Shown piece after piece: positions 26,381 through 39,240 of a stretch of 64,000 nucleotides of DNA; within the stretch, counting starts at the first letter, position 1; every line of letters starts with the position of its first letter. The notes below the pieces were generated by a model. It saw only the letters and a program-made list of their open reading frames with translations, was not told the DNA's origin and ran no database searches. Origin of the DNA: Urechis unicinctus. Its lineage: Eukaryota; Annelida; Polychaeta; Xenopneusta; Urechidae. The position numbers were made by a program, and so were the translations under genes. The DNA is taken from NCBI GenBank assembly GCA_034190875.2, contig CM067356.1:58300421-58364420 (forward strand), given 5' to 3'.

Positions 26381-28247
26381 CATACATACAGACATACATA
26401 CATACATACATACATACATACATACATACATACATACATACATACATACATACATACATACATACATACATACATACATACATACATACATACATACATA
26501 CATACATACATACATACATACATACATACATACATACATACATACATACATACATACATACATACATACATACATACATACTTACACACATTTTTATGTA
26601 CTTGTACTTCTATCGCCTCTTTATGGGATTCTTAGCAGGTGCGATGTGTTACTAATGAAGCCTTGGTCGAATGGAATGGCAATGGCAAATCGGCGCGTCC
26701 ACAAACCGTGTAGTAATTTTGAAATAGAAGAGGCACATAATTTAATGTTGTGTACGTACCATAGATGTATAGTGCTTTACGCATCATGATTAACCATATA
26801 GATTTCGCCATAAACATTGACAGCGGACGGTGGAGAACCGCTAGCACCATACAAGAAGACCGATGTCTATGAACAATATTGATCCCCATCACGTTTTTGG
26901 TAAGTATGAAATAGCCTACAGTGTGCTCTATACCACCAGTTGTTATTGGAAAGGATTAGGGGGTAAGGTAAGAATGGTGTCAGATGTTGCTGCTGTGCGG
27001 ATTTCTTGCTTTCTGCCAGCAGTGTACGTATAGCGGAAGGGGCAATATGGTTACAATTTCCCCTCGTCTTAGCCACGGTTAGTGATTAGGCGATGTCTAG
27101 CATTCCACCAGTTTAATAGCGGCATGGATAACATCACACCTATCTAAACAGATTGCCCTTAAGATGCATTAATGGACCAAATAGGCAATCATAGACCAAG
27201 TTACGCCTAATAGACTTGTTGTTGCGATGATACTCGATTGAATAGGGTATCTCCGGGAATTGCTTCAGGGTAATATTTCGTTTCGTTCCGCGCTTGATAT
27301 GCGTGTTTTAAACACGGGTTAATCTATAACTTTTCCAATCTTGTCATGCTTACTATTGCACTGAGGACTGATAATTTCACACACAACACTTTCAAAGGTA
27401 AACGATCCGTTTCATTTAAGCATATGGCTTCCGGAATACATGACGAATGATAGACGCAAATGCAAACATAAATCGTGATTACGCTCGATAGAGGAGCAGA
27501 ATATTGAGGGGATTGGTGGGGGTGTGGTGTTATTTGAGAAAACGTGAGCAGAATCATCCTAATTGCTTGCACTTTGGGTATGAACTATGTATAATCAGTG
27601 GCTGACCTCGACGGATCATATAACATATTAATTGGCGGCGCAGTTTAGTAGATGAAGCATCGGCGAAGCTGCTAAAATCATAATATAAATATCGTGTACG
27701 AGGGATCGCATCATCACCTGTGTCAAGGACACCTGTCATAACTCATTACACCTCGTAAGTTTAAATCTGCGATTAACTTTATACATGTTTGTCATATTGA
27801 AACAGTTATTTGCCCAAGTAGGATATATTAGAGCGTGGACCCGTATTTCCATTGATAATCGCTATAATCGCCAGTGATCAGTAAGTAAATGGGTAACAAT
27901 GGAATGGTCGATTACACCGGAACACAAGGAGTGCCAGATGCCGCCCTTATATGTAACAACACACTGTGTGCGAAAACTACGGAGAGCCCTTGATAAGCAT
28001 TTAACAGGCATTGCCATCATTTTGGTGTTATAGCCTACATTACTGGAGCCGATCTGCAATTATCAAATGACTAACTGTGTCCCTTCTAATGATGCTATTA
28101 GCCACTCCCGTCTGTCATTTGGTATGATTCTTATAGCTGGTAATGAGCGTGAGGGGACGGCAAGACGCAAAGCGCACAATTTTTTAAGGAGGGATGCATT
28201 GTGAGGGTGTCAAATAACTATAGCCGCAGCCAGTGTTATGCCCACCA
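25199..28247 (+). repeat. Unit U3 (full length)
   Basis: Complete copy of the unit, 3,049 bp. It includes the 5' part missing from U2. It is bounded by CTTAAAAGTGCGGTTAG joins at both ends. Confidence 0.93.
25936..26583. repeat. (CATA)n array in U3, about 645 bp
   Basis: Same flanks as the U2 array (AAACAAGCATACAAACATAC on the left, ACTTACACACATTTTT on the right). The interruptions differ. Confidence 0.98.
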
Positions 28248-28686
28248 CTTAAAAGTGCGGTTAGAAATATTACCATAGATACGAGTCTTGGCAAGCGCTC
28301 TTCAAGTGGTTGTTGGGCTATGTGTGAGTCTACGAACGATGACCTAGTGGAGCGCATAAAATATCTGGAGGAGCTTATTCACCCTTGTGTTTGTCGATGA
28401 CAGGTGTAATTGTATGCATTACAGCCGATTTCTCGGGTTGGCGAGGGTGGCGGACCGTCTGTATAGGGGTGCACGGTTTGCACCGCATCTGTTATGCTGA
28501 TTGTTGCAACGCGTGTCCCATAGCAGCGTTTCTGTTTTTTTAGTGAGATCCCCATCACAAATATGTTCGGCCAGTGTTCTGACATATCGGCAAGCCTAAA
28601 CATTATGCAACTGTCAAATATCACGCACATGTCCGCCATGAAGTTACTGCTGGTGAACGTCTTGTGTTCCTTGTTATCGTAATTGA
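28248..28686 (+). repeat. Unit U4, truncated after ~440 bp
   Basis: Follows the unit up to 'ttatcgtaattgag', the position of 20,155-20,168 in U1, and then departs. The next part of the unit reappears at 29,163-29,320. Confidence 0.88.
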
Positions 28687-29162
28687 GTTTAGTCTATCAA
28701 ACTGCTGTTATCATAAACGGCATTTTGGTATAATGAAGATGTATATGTTACAATTCATCACTTTTTGAACCTTCAATACAGATGGAGAAACGGATATATA
28801 AGTGCAAGGCGCATCATGTTCCCACAATTACCAAGCATTGAAAATATCCTATTGTGATACAGCAACCAGTCGGTATATACCACGCCTACGTAACAAGGGT
28901 GTGGTTCTGATATTATGTCATAGCAGATACAGGATGCCGGTCATTAGCATGATTGGAGACCACAGTCAACGATGTCTGTCCGTTTATGCGGCAGTTCAGA
29001 ACATCGTCGATACAACAAACAACGACTGTAATTGCTGGTTGTCGTTTGCCATGCACACAAATCACAGTGCGCGAAAGGATTAAGCACATTAATGAATAAC
29101 AATGAAAATGCAGAGTGTGAATGATGAGAAACCTAGCTGACTCTTGACTCTCATGTCTGAAT
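28687..29162. other. Segment between U4 and its resumption
   Basis: About 476 bp that is absent from U1-U3. Part of it (about 28,840-29,010) is found inverted at about 39,085-39,240, directly next to the inverted unit B'. This arrangement therefore probably predates the U1-U3 form. A weak 93-codon plus frame (28,802-29,083) has no recognised motif. Confidence 0.6.
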
Positions 29163-29320
29163 GGTGCACGTAGGCGGTGAGCAAAATCCAACTTAGCTGT
29201 GCATGAGATATGTCATTCAACAAGTTATACGAATTGCATTGAGCAACAGAGATCAAACAAATGAATCGAAAGAGCCGCCTTCGTCAAGCGGAAATAAGCC
29301 ACGAGATGATTTAACTTTAT
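29163..29320 (+). repeat. Fragment of the U unit
   Basis: Matches U1 20,170-20,320 ('taggcggtgagcaaaat', 'tgagatatgtcattca', 'gagcaacagagatcaaac') with a few substitutions. Confidence 0.85.
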
Positions 29321-29469
29321 TTAACTCTGATTGTATGCAAACTTGGTGTGGCAGAGAACACGGTCATACAGAATCGCGAACATGCGTACTGCTGCGGATC
29401 AAACTCATATTACAGGGGCGAGCGCACTGTGCATAGGGCATTAACACATTAGAAGCAATTCGACATTTT

Positions 29470-30080
29470 GTACGGGTCGGGACAGAAGACAAGGATAAAA
29501 CCCAGGCAGGGGACAAGACCGACGCCTATGACACATGTTGCTATACCCCGTGTGACCTTGAAATCACATGGTCATCAACAAAGGGCTCCCACACAATCCA
29601 ATCTGTCATACATTGACACCCATTCAGAGCTGGCCTCGCCGCCATGAGACTCATGTGGTAGGCGCCCGACGGCGCCCATTGTATCCTCAAAGTACTGTAG
29701 GTTGCTTACTATGGCATTGTAGCCTTTTCCGCCCCAATGACCATCCCTTTATTGTCATATTGGACGTCGGCAAAATTGGCATGGGGGACTCTGCGACCGT
29801 CTTTGTCGCCTGTTTCCTTCTGCAGTCAGTACGTGGTCCGTGGTTCACCAAGCTCGCTACAGTCTCTCATAGGATCGGCGATCTTATGGATAGCTACAGG
29901 GGTCGTGGGCATTGTCCCACGAGAGGGTGGCTTGTATTTCCGCCAGCAGGCACCGCACTGTGTAATAAAGGGCTTGACCAAAGAGGCCATGTGATGACAC
30001 TTCTCAGTCTGAACAAGCACACCGCACTGCAAAGTTTTTTTGGTTCTGCCAATACTGCATCGACTTAGAGACCCTTGCAT
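29470..30080 (+). pseudogene. GC-richer coding-like relic, first copy
   Basis: This patch is visibly more GC-rich than its surroundings and holds the longest non-repeat frame (29,568-30,068, 166 codons). Plus-strand frames align with E2: 'VVGARRRPLYPQST' against 'VVGARRRPLYPEST', and 'SQYVVRGS..S.QSLIG' followed by 'APHCVI' or 'PHCVI'. One length difference (about 29,510) is six bases, so it keeps the frame. Over the first block, two of four substitutions are silent in the plus frame; over the second most are not. Antisense frames are also partly open, so the coding strand is uncertain. A decayed gene segment is one reading; non-coding duplicated DNA is the other. Confidence 0.3.
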
Positions 30081-30126
30081 TGCTAGCTATAGGTCATAGT
30101 TTGGAGATTGATGATATTACCCGGTA

Positions 30127-30684
30127 TTGCTGCCAATAAAAAGTAGGTTGACACGCGACACAGAGAGCAGCACAGAGACATGGGATAATATAGAACCACA
30201 GAATAATCACCTCTTTACAATTTGGGCAGAAGCATGTGGCCCCTACACATTGGAATGCGAATGGTCGTTTGGTGATGGAGCCAGGGGTCCAACATCACGA
30301 GATAGAAGCTGTAGATATACCGAGTTGTCGTCTTGTGTGGGCGATGATCCTGATACCATAACAGCTCTTCCTGTTATAGAACAGACCAAGTAATAGGAAT
30401 AAATAAGCTTGATGGCCAATGGGCTGCTGTGATATCTGTTAACTTTTACAAGAAGAACTAGGCAAGCTACAACCATTTCAAGCAGTTTCGATGTCACTGC
30501 TTTATTCATGGCACTCCTTGTAATTTGGGTCAAGATAGGTTTTTGGAAGTTTATCAGCCCGGGGGTGTTGTTCAAAGCTAAAGACAATATTCATGTGACA
30601 CCTTGGCGCTACAGTAAAGATATTGAGCATGTAACAAAATATTCACATTCACCAGAAAGGTATGACAAGGCTTGCTTTGTTTGA
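30127..30684 (+). CDS. Candidate TSP1-like plus membrane-segment gene end
   Basis: The frame 30,127-30,389 carries W33, C37, C44, then 'WSFGDGARG', R58-x-R60, C62, C70 and G72. This resembles the C..S..G.G...R.R.C......C.G pattern of thrombospondin type 1 repeats, although the usual second cysteine is F48. A GT at 30,390 and an AG at 30,452 after a T-rich tract define a possible 63-base intron. Joining the exons restores a frame through a hydrophobic span 'VTALFMALLVIWV', then a basic, tyrosine-containing tail ending 'KACFV' and TGA at 30,682-30,684. This would be the end of a single-pass membrane protein. The motif and frame are seen; the gene model is inferred. An antisense frame at 30,243-30,587 competes, and the E2 copy is broken. 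Confidence 0.28.
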
Positions 30685-30959
30685 CGATTGGAGCACAACG
30701 AGCGGCACCCTTAGATTAGCGGTTAGATATTCCAAACCCGCCCTAGCCGATTTAGGCTTCTGTCAGTTAGTGCTGGAGTACACATTCATTCTACCAGGCT
30801 CTTAAAGTCCATCTAAACAGGGTAAAGAGGGGGACCAATGCCATTGATTCTAAATAATAATATCATATGACTAATTCGTGCCCTATTCATAAACATCAAT
30901 CTATTTGTCTAGCCATAAATGTGCTGCCAGTTATTCTCGGCATTGTATATGTAGCGAAC

Positions 30960-31170
30960 GTATCACAACGTTTTGCAGCCAGTTATAACAGATGAACAAT
31001 CGATCGGGTACTTTAACGAGCTACTTTAGCGAGAGTAATTTACCAGTAGGAACTCATTAAATTTGAACACGCGATAGGGCTATTTTCGCATGTGCCATGC
31101 CACTCACGCATACACGCATGCGTTGACACCCTCACGTAATATCAGGCGGATGTATTACCAGGGAAAGGGC
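30960..31170 (+). repeat. R2 dispersed repeat, copy in E1
   Basis: Core 'ataacagatgaacaa', a 'cacgataggSct' block, a short CA-rich stretch, then 'acgtaatatcagg'. Here the CA stretch is only about 20-30 bp and imperfect. Confidence 0.7.
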
Positions 31171-33000
31171 ACTGTATGAAGATCAACTGCTCATGACTCA
31201 CTAGAAGGATAATTAAAATTACGTAAAGCAATTACTTGATTGACATCCAGAAAATGATTTTAATTACGTATACAAAGTAATAACTAGTGTTTATCCTAGC
31301 TGCTTCGACCATGAATCCCGACATCATCTTATATATGCATGAATGTAGTTCGACGGCCATCCGCTAAAACACGCTAGGGCGTTTATGGATAAGTCTGCTG
31401 TCAGATTACATTACTATAATGAGACGAGCTAAGAAGCTGGCTGAGATAAATATAAAGACATCAAAGCATAGAGGACGACGGTCGTGTTAGGTTACCCTAA
31501 TATATATTAAGTACGAGATATGAAAATATATGATCAGATATGTAGTGCCTATGATTGTAGTACATGATAAGCCATTCTGTAGGTTTAGACTAGCGGCCAA
31601 GTTATAAAGGCATGAATAAATTGTAAAGTGCAGTTTGCTTGTGGTCGGTAAAACATCATATTCCCGGGCACATCATGTTAATTTGCATGCAAGACAATAG
31701 TCAAAACCTTTAGAATCATAGTCGCGACGCAACGCAAATGATCCCTCTTAACCGCCAAAAGTGAAGAAATGTGCTTTGCAGCGTTATGCCGGGGAATTTG
31801 CAACCCTGCTAAGATTGCTACTATATGAATGCCACCGCTACATCGCTGTTTAAAATGTAAGTTTGATTAGTCAACTACTCGGCAATTCTTTGGGACACTT
31901 CAATTAAGTTACTCAAACACAGAAGTCATAGGGTAATGACATATAGCAAATCAAGCGATTGTAGGCTGTTGATGTATGTAGCTTCTTCAAACGACAACAC
32001 TTGTATATGATACAATTATATATTCGATGCTCCTCTCGTAATAATGCAAGCATTGTTTGGTGGTTTACGACAGACATGCATTAGGTATAAGTGAGGTTTG
32101 CTTCCCCTTGTATGCCGCCCAATGTCTTTACATACATCGGATATGCTTGTACAAGACAGGTGTTTTTACCAATAAAACACGCAGCCAACTATGTAAAGTA
32201 TCAAATATACCGGCGTCGGTGCCAAACCGCAGCCGCTGTTTATAGAGCTGTGACGTTGATGGTGCAATGTCACACCTGAACAACTGATCCTCACGATGCT
32301 TCGTGTGAAAAGTCATATTTGCTCTTCCTCAATTGGATTCATTTCGTGCATTTCGCCGTCGCCGTTTTTAGTTACTAATAGTTTCGTGTCTGAAAGGCTT
32401 CACACACCAAGGGTCACTAGAACTAAAATGGAATGGGGGATGCAACTATTCAATGAATCAACAACTTTCATATAAAGTGCGCATCAGTAATCCACGACTT
32501 GCTGCAGAACTTTAACATTAATGACGTGTTCATGTACCATGGCACTTTTTTTAAAAGGATGCCCTTTCACCATATACCCATATAGCGCATAACACTTACC
32601 CTCGCAACATTGCGCCATACGGCGTTTTTAAAGCGCATTGATTCTTTCCAGGCTACTACCTATGTGTGTGATGTAAAGAATAATGTCCGTGTCTGATTGG
32701 TTAGCAAATCAATCATGCGCACTACGTGGGATTGTCACCATGCCTCCTGATTCATGCAGCAGGTGTTTGAGTGCATTATAAATTATGTTATTATTAATTT
32801 AACTACTGTTAATAAGACAAAGGCTCTCCTATATGCTAATACATAAAAAAGACAATGATCGTCAGCGACACCCAACAGGCATCAAATGTACCCACGTTGA
32901 CAAAGGCAATGATTAAGAAGAATGCAGTTGATACTGTTGTGATAATCTTAACCCAGGGAATTACGGGTATAGGACCATTCGGGGTTTAAAAGTGGGGCAA

Positions 33001-33004
<4 letters not shown>

Positions 33005-33049
<45 letters not shown>

Positions 33050-33073
33050 AGTGTGTGTGTGTCTGTGCGTGTG
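33005..33073. repeat. (TC)n followed by (GT)n microsatellite
   Basis: About 21 TC units, then GTGTGT-rich sequence. It has no counterpart in C1 or C2. Confidence 0.95.
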
Positions 33074-34419
33074 TGTTGTGAGTGATCAAAAGATATATTA
33101 ATATGCTTGCTAAAGCAACGGCACTATTCGCATACTGGAAATTGTCGTCACTGTATGGTGCAGGATAATCTACGTTAATTAAGCCCATTAATAATGCAGT
33201 CGAAATCCATTTAAAGAACCAGAGAAATGTCGTTTTGTGTCTTACTGTGTTGATTATATTCAGTAGAGTTTACGGATGTGTTACCTTTGATAATAAATAA
33301 CAGCCGTGAATGTACGTCATTTTAAAAACTGCACCTAATCATCAATTCAATGGCTCACCGTCAATGCTATACAGCTCATCAACAGCAGCTAATGAACCCT
33401 ACTTAAGCACCAGATTATACACTGTGGATGTCTTTTTTTTCGTTTGACAGAGGCTCAGTTGTTGCATTATATACCCGTCGTGGTAATCATCTTCTCAGGA
33501 ATAAATTCATCATTAGCTTTTCTTTCCGGGAAATTCACCAGTTCCATGCCACCGAAGGCTAATTTTCACCAACTGCATAGTTGTTGACGTCCCGCAGCTA
33601 GTTGAGCTGCATTTTACGATCTTTATTCGTAGTAGTTGACAGTAGAAGAACAATTAACGCTTTTGAATGTGTGAGCAAATTGTAAACCGGACCATGTGTT
33701 TGAAAAATGCATTTGATATCTAATTCAGTCAAATATATCATTCCCTCTTAATGTTGGCGATCTTTAATCTTGTAGATTTGATGATATTCTTATCAGTTGA
33801 TAGAAAACCATTGTTTGTTTATATATCCCGTTGAGATTACTTTCAGTACCTATCTCAGCGAGAGGAACATTGCGTGTGTAATACTGTAACATGTGGAAAT
33901 TAGAACAGGAATGAATGGATCGCTCACGGACGTTATTTCACTGCTCTTTCGTTTGCAGCAGTAGCTGACAGTACACCTGTCATTAACCTACATCTAAAGG
34001 CTATACGCACTTCAGCATATATATTTATATTGCATATCTGAAACTGTATAAGCTTCATCGGCTTAGGTGAAGACTTCAGTAGTTGCCGATACATATAACT
34101 TCTACTACCAACATCCTAATGGGTATACCATACGTCATTGCTGAGCAAGTTAACTTACTCTTTTGTACCTGCACACCAAGCTTAAGTGCCTTACCTTATT
34201 TAACCATGGAGTTTATCTACTTGTCATTAGCCAGGTATCAATTGAATCACTTGCCAAAATAAGATGTTCACCAATACCATTGTTTTTAAATAATTGATTT
34301 ATGTGCATTGTTCATGAACATCTAATTATGCAGTCGCCTAATGGCTGGCGGATCAGCTCTGACACTGGCGGTGCAGACAGAATGTTCCCATCAGATGCAT
34401 ATACATTCAGGCGCTGTAT

Positions 34420-34620
34420 ACCCAGCATTTTATAACAGATGAACAAATTCTGGAGTTATTCGGCGTTTTCCTTGTGCCGCACCATGATGAACCACGCTAG
34501 GTCGAAGACATTCTCATTTAGCACACGATAGGCCTACGTTTGCGTTTGCTGTATCACTCACTCACTCACTCACGTACACACACACGCCGACAGCGCATAC
34601 CCTGATAAACCCCTACCTCA
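34420..34620 (+). repeat. R2 dispersed repeat, copy in C0
   Basis: Contains 'ataacagatgaacaaat', 'cgataggcct', (CACT)n and a short ACACAC run before 'gccgacagcgcatacc'. Confidence 0.7.
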
Positions 34621-36428
34621 CCCCGACCCACACTTTGGCTCGTCTATGGCAGATATGCCATTTCTCTGGTAACCTTATCAATATATAAAGCTAAAAATAA
34701 CCTTGATGCGCTTGTTATCAACTTTATCAGACGTGCTGTAACTTATCCAAGTGCGCGTCTCATTTATTTTTCATTTCGACAGTACAAGGTGCACGATGAA
34801 GCTGCAGATGGGAAGGCAAAGAGTGTCATAAGGTATTCTGTCAGTAACATGATCGGTTAGTGTGTCACGGACCTAACCAAAGGCTTCAACTCACTCAATT
34901 GTACATATGCGTCCCCCTCTTTTCATTCAGCATTCCAGAAGCCTTACGTAATATCAGAAGGATCAATTTACTTCGAAAGGCCTCTATGCTGCCGAACCTG
35001 CTATTGTAAGCCTGATTACGAGTCGGAAGTTCAATAGTTCGTATGATAACATTGGCAGCTACGAATAGTAATCATGGGAAAATACCCCAGCCTATCAATC
35101 GATGAACTGATGATTACCAGGTCATAAAGGCACTTGTATACGTTGGTAATGCTTCAGCCTACATGCCCCGATTATACAGGGTTAGAGTCAATGCTCTGAG
35201 CATTATCAATATATTATCACCTTAGGAGGGAGTTGCGCACATGGTAAAACGAATTGCCTGTAACAAAAAAAATGGCTGCTCATCATTTTGATCGAGCACC
35301 GACATTGCACCTGCGCTTCCATTAAAAGTAATACACTAGCATACTGTCTCTATACTCAAAGCCAGACGCGCTGCAGCAGCCTACTACACCAACTAACCTT
35401 TATTCGTTTATCGATCCTCTCATGCAATGGAAGGAGAACCGGGATGAAGTAATGCAGAATTGTGTGACACAAAGAACATGTATGACTTCGTGCCAAATAA
35501 ATCAGAGCGGATATGATGGAGTTTTTATGTACCCATAGTTACACTGCACTTATGCGTACAAATTTTGCTTGGCCATTGCATATGAAGAGAAATGGAGCGC
35601 CACAATCTGGAAAACATATTGCTCGATTGCATCCAATGAAATGCGGTAAAGCACATTTTACAGTTTTTATAGAACACCGTCTGCAGATCAAGCGAATGCT
35701 GACGGCTATTAGCAGATTTCTTCCCCCATTGTTTTGAAGTCCAGCTAAGTAATAAAATATATTAGCTGCATGAATTGCAATTTAATCTTACTTCAATGGC
35801 AAAATGTATCATTAAATAACCACATGGTGCAGGACAATGCTCCTCGGAAAAGACTGATCCAGGACATCGTATTAAAAAGGAAGTCATGGACAAATTTGAT
35901 ACTGGCTGCCCATGATTCAGTAAGCTGTATCAGCCTTACGCTCGACATTTGGTATTAGCGGGTGATGCAAGTTGTATAGCTGTTATCTATAGCACGATCA
36001 GAATACAATAAATGCATTTGGACTGATCAACCGATATTCGCAAATTAAATTTACCGTGCTGTAGGCTTGATATGCAACATTATTAATATTTTTAAATGGA
36101 CAGAAATGAACACATATTTACCTCGTGATTATGCTTAGTTATTGTAATGACCGATTGTGTTTGTAGCATAGCAATATTAATACCATTGTAACGTGTCAAT
36201 TGATACAACATGGTCGAACAGGTGTTTCCTAGGTGTTAACAAATTGGCATTCAATTGCTGCGTGCACCATAAGCGATAATCTGACTACGCCCTACTTAGG
36301 TAACTACAACGTGAATGCGTAATGTTTAACCTTAGTAACCATCAGTTAGATTCATATGAGTGGCAAGGCCATCAATGTGATGTATCAAACCACTTGTCAG
36401 TAAATTTGAACCTTGTCAAAACCGTAAA

Positions 36429-36969
36429 GTAGCTTGTGGGAAGACACACCTATGTAATCGGAGGTAATAATTAAGAAGAAAAACTGGATACTCTAGAACC
36501 CTTGGACTTACGGTAAATTGACCAGTCTAGGTGTCAAGAAGTTTTGATGGAGGCAATTAACAAGACCAATATATATAGATATATATATAGATATATATAT
36601 AGATATATATATAGATAGATAGAGAGATATATAGAGAGATAGAGAGAGAGAGAGATATATATAGATATAGAGAGATAGAGAGATATCTAGAGATAGAGAC
36701 ATATATACAGGAGAGATATATGATATCTATATCAAAATCTATATATATATAGAGAAACTTATCAGTAAATTTGACACTCTATATGTATATATATAAAATA
36801 TTTATATACATATATAGATATCTATATATATATATACTATATGTAAATCCCTATATCGATATCTCTCGATCTCTATTCGTTCATATAAATATATATATAT
36901 ATCCCTATATATATATAGATATATATATATATATACACATATATGTTGGTATATATATATCTATATATA

Positions 36970-37033
<64 letters not shown>

Positions 37034-37084
37034 ATATATAATATATATATAGATATTTATATAAATTTACATGATTCGCACACG
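36429..37084. repeat. AT/GATA-rich compound microsatellite region
   Basis: From about 36,568 to 37,065 the sequence is almost entirely TATA, GATA, GAGA and TATC. It separates C0 from the inverted unit B'. The frames across it are artefacts. Confidence 0.92.
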
Positions 37085-38244
37085 GTATTTGTACTATGAT
37101 TTTGGCAGCTTCACCGATGCTTCATCTACTACACGGCGCGGTACAATTAATATGTTATGTGATCCGTCCAGGTTAGTCACTGATTATACATAATTCATAC
37201 CGAATGTGCCAGCAATTAGGATGATTCTGCTCGCGTATTCTCCAATTACACCACACCCCCACATCCTCCCAAGATCCTGATCCTTCATCGAGCGTAATCA
37301 ATATGGTTTCATGTGCGACTTCCATTCGTCCTGTATTCCGGGAGCTGTATGATAAAATGAAACGGATCGTTTACCTTTGATAGGCCCAAAATCGACAAAT
37401 CCAACTGTTGTATGTGAAATTACCAGGCCAAAGGGCAATAGTTAACGAGACAAGATAGGAAAAGTTTTAGATTAACCCTGAGTTAAAACATGCATATCAA
37501 TCTGCATAGAAACGAAAGACTACTCTGAAGCAATTACGGAAGAGACCCTGTTCAATTGAGTTTCAGCGCAACAACCTTGTCTATTTGGCGTAACTTAATA
37601 TATTTGGCCTGTCTATGCTTGCCTATTTGGTTCATTAATGTATATTGACGGCAACCTGTTAAGACGGGTGTGATGTTATTCATGACAAGGGGAAACTGTT
37701 ACCACGCTACCAAATCCGTTATACGTACACCGTTGGCAGAGAGTAAGAAATCCGCACTGCAGCATCACCCGACACCATTCTTACTTTACTCCTTAATCCT
37801 TTCCAATAGCAATATATATTGGTTGTATAGAGCACACCGTAAATAGGCTATTTCATACTTATCTATGAAAATGCTGGGGATGAACTACTGTTTGTAGTCA
37901 TAATCTTAATCAGTCATGGGTTTTATGGTTATTGGTTGCTTGCATGTTTATCCCGAAATATATATATTTAAGCTTACAGCACTAGTCATCTATAGTGCGT
38001 ACATAACAAGAAATTACGTGCCTTCTCTTTTTCAACTTTACTATACCGCTTGTGGCAGCGCCGATTTGAGTCCATGAGCTGTTTTATGAGTTCCATGAGA
38101 TTATCTGAGTCTGCTCCACAGCCATTGCAACTACATTCCACTAATGCCACATTAGTCAAATATCGCGCCTGCTTCGACCCACTTTACGATGCGACGCAAG
38201 TACAAAGTAAAATAACGCAATACACCAATGTGATCAGTCGTGTG

Positions 38245-38276
<32 letters not shown>

Positions 38277-39240
38277 TGTATGTATGTATGTATGTATGTA
38301 TGTATGTATGTATGTATGTATGTATGTATGTATGTATGTATGTATGTATGTATGTATGTATGTATGTATGTATGTATGTATGGATGTATGTATGTATGTA
38401 TGTATGTATGTATGTATGTATGTATGTATGTATGTATGTATGTATGTATGTATGTATGTATGTATGTATGTATGTATCTGTATGTATGTATGTATGTATG
38501 TATGTATGTGTGTATGTATGTATGTATGTCTGTATGTATGTATGTATGTATGTATGTATGTATGTATGTATGTATGTATGTATGTATGTATGTATGTATG
38601 TATGTATGTATGTATGTCTGTCTGTATGTCTGTATGTATGTCTGTCTGTATGTATGTCTGTATGTATGTGTATGTATGTATGTCTGTCTGTATGTATGTA
38701 TGTATGTCTGTCTGTGTATGTATGTATGTATGTATGTATGTATGTATGTATGTCTGTATGTATGTATGTATGTATGTATGTATGTATGTATTTATGAAGG
38801 CATGGATAGATGGATGTGTTGATGGATAGAATGATGTACGTGTATGTGTTCACATGAGCGCATGTTCAGACGTCTGTAAATTCGTATGTGTGTATGTCTT
38901 TGTGTATATGTGTAATGAAACAACTGCTATTTTGGTCATCTATAATCATCTTGTGGCTAATGTCCACTAGACAAAGGCGGCGACCTCGATTCATTAGTTT
39001 TATCTCTGTTACACCCTGCTGTTCGTTTTACTTGCTGAATGACATAACTCGTAGTATCGTCCATGGCCTGAACTGCCACAAAAACGGGCAGACATTGTTG
39101 ACTGTGGTCTCCAAACACCCTAATGACCGGCATCACACGTATCTGCAATGACGCAATATCAGAACCACACCTTTATGGTGTTGACTAGGTATCTACAGAC
39201 TTGTTGCTGTATCACAATAGGATATTATCGATGCCTGGTT
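37085..39240 (-). repeat. Inverted, diverged copy B' of the U unit
   Basis: Read on the minus strand, 39,060-37,085 follows U1 from about 20,205 to 22,290: 'gtcattcagcaag', the pre-array flank, the CATA array, then 'acttgcgtcgc', and 'gcatcggtgaagctgccaaa' near 37,110-37,130. Identity is about 75-85%. 39,085-39,240 continues as the reverse complement of 28,840-29,010. It is the only inverted copy of the unit in the window. Confidence 0.85.
38243..38793. repeat. (TGTA)n array in B', about 550 bp
   Basis: Reverse complement of CATA arrays. It contains a TGTC-rich block (38,616-38,716) corresponding to the CAGACAGA block of the U1 array, and a single GGATG variant. Confidence 0.98.

Larger units (their letters stand above)
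29330..32230 (+). repeat. Segmental duplicate E1 (partner E2, 39,415-42,620)
   Basis: Colinear with E2 from 'ttgtatgcaaacttggtgtggcag'-like sequence to 'caataaaacacgcagccaac'. The alignment is patchy at 75-85% by eye, with many indels. E1 contains the most protein-like sequence in the window. Confidence 0.85.
32510..36428 (+). repeat. Segmental duplicate C0 (shortened relative of C1/C2)
   Basis: Follows C1 from 'attaatgacgt' (43,105) to 'aaaccgtaa' (50,185) but in 3.9 kb rather than 7.1 kb. Sections equal to 44,815-45,660 and 48,381-48,925, among others, are missing. The last part (35,140-36,428) is about 98% identical to C1 48,925-50,185, much closer than the earlier parts. No gene is recognised. 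Confidence 0.85.
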
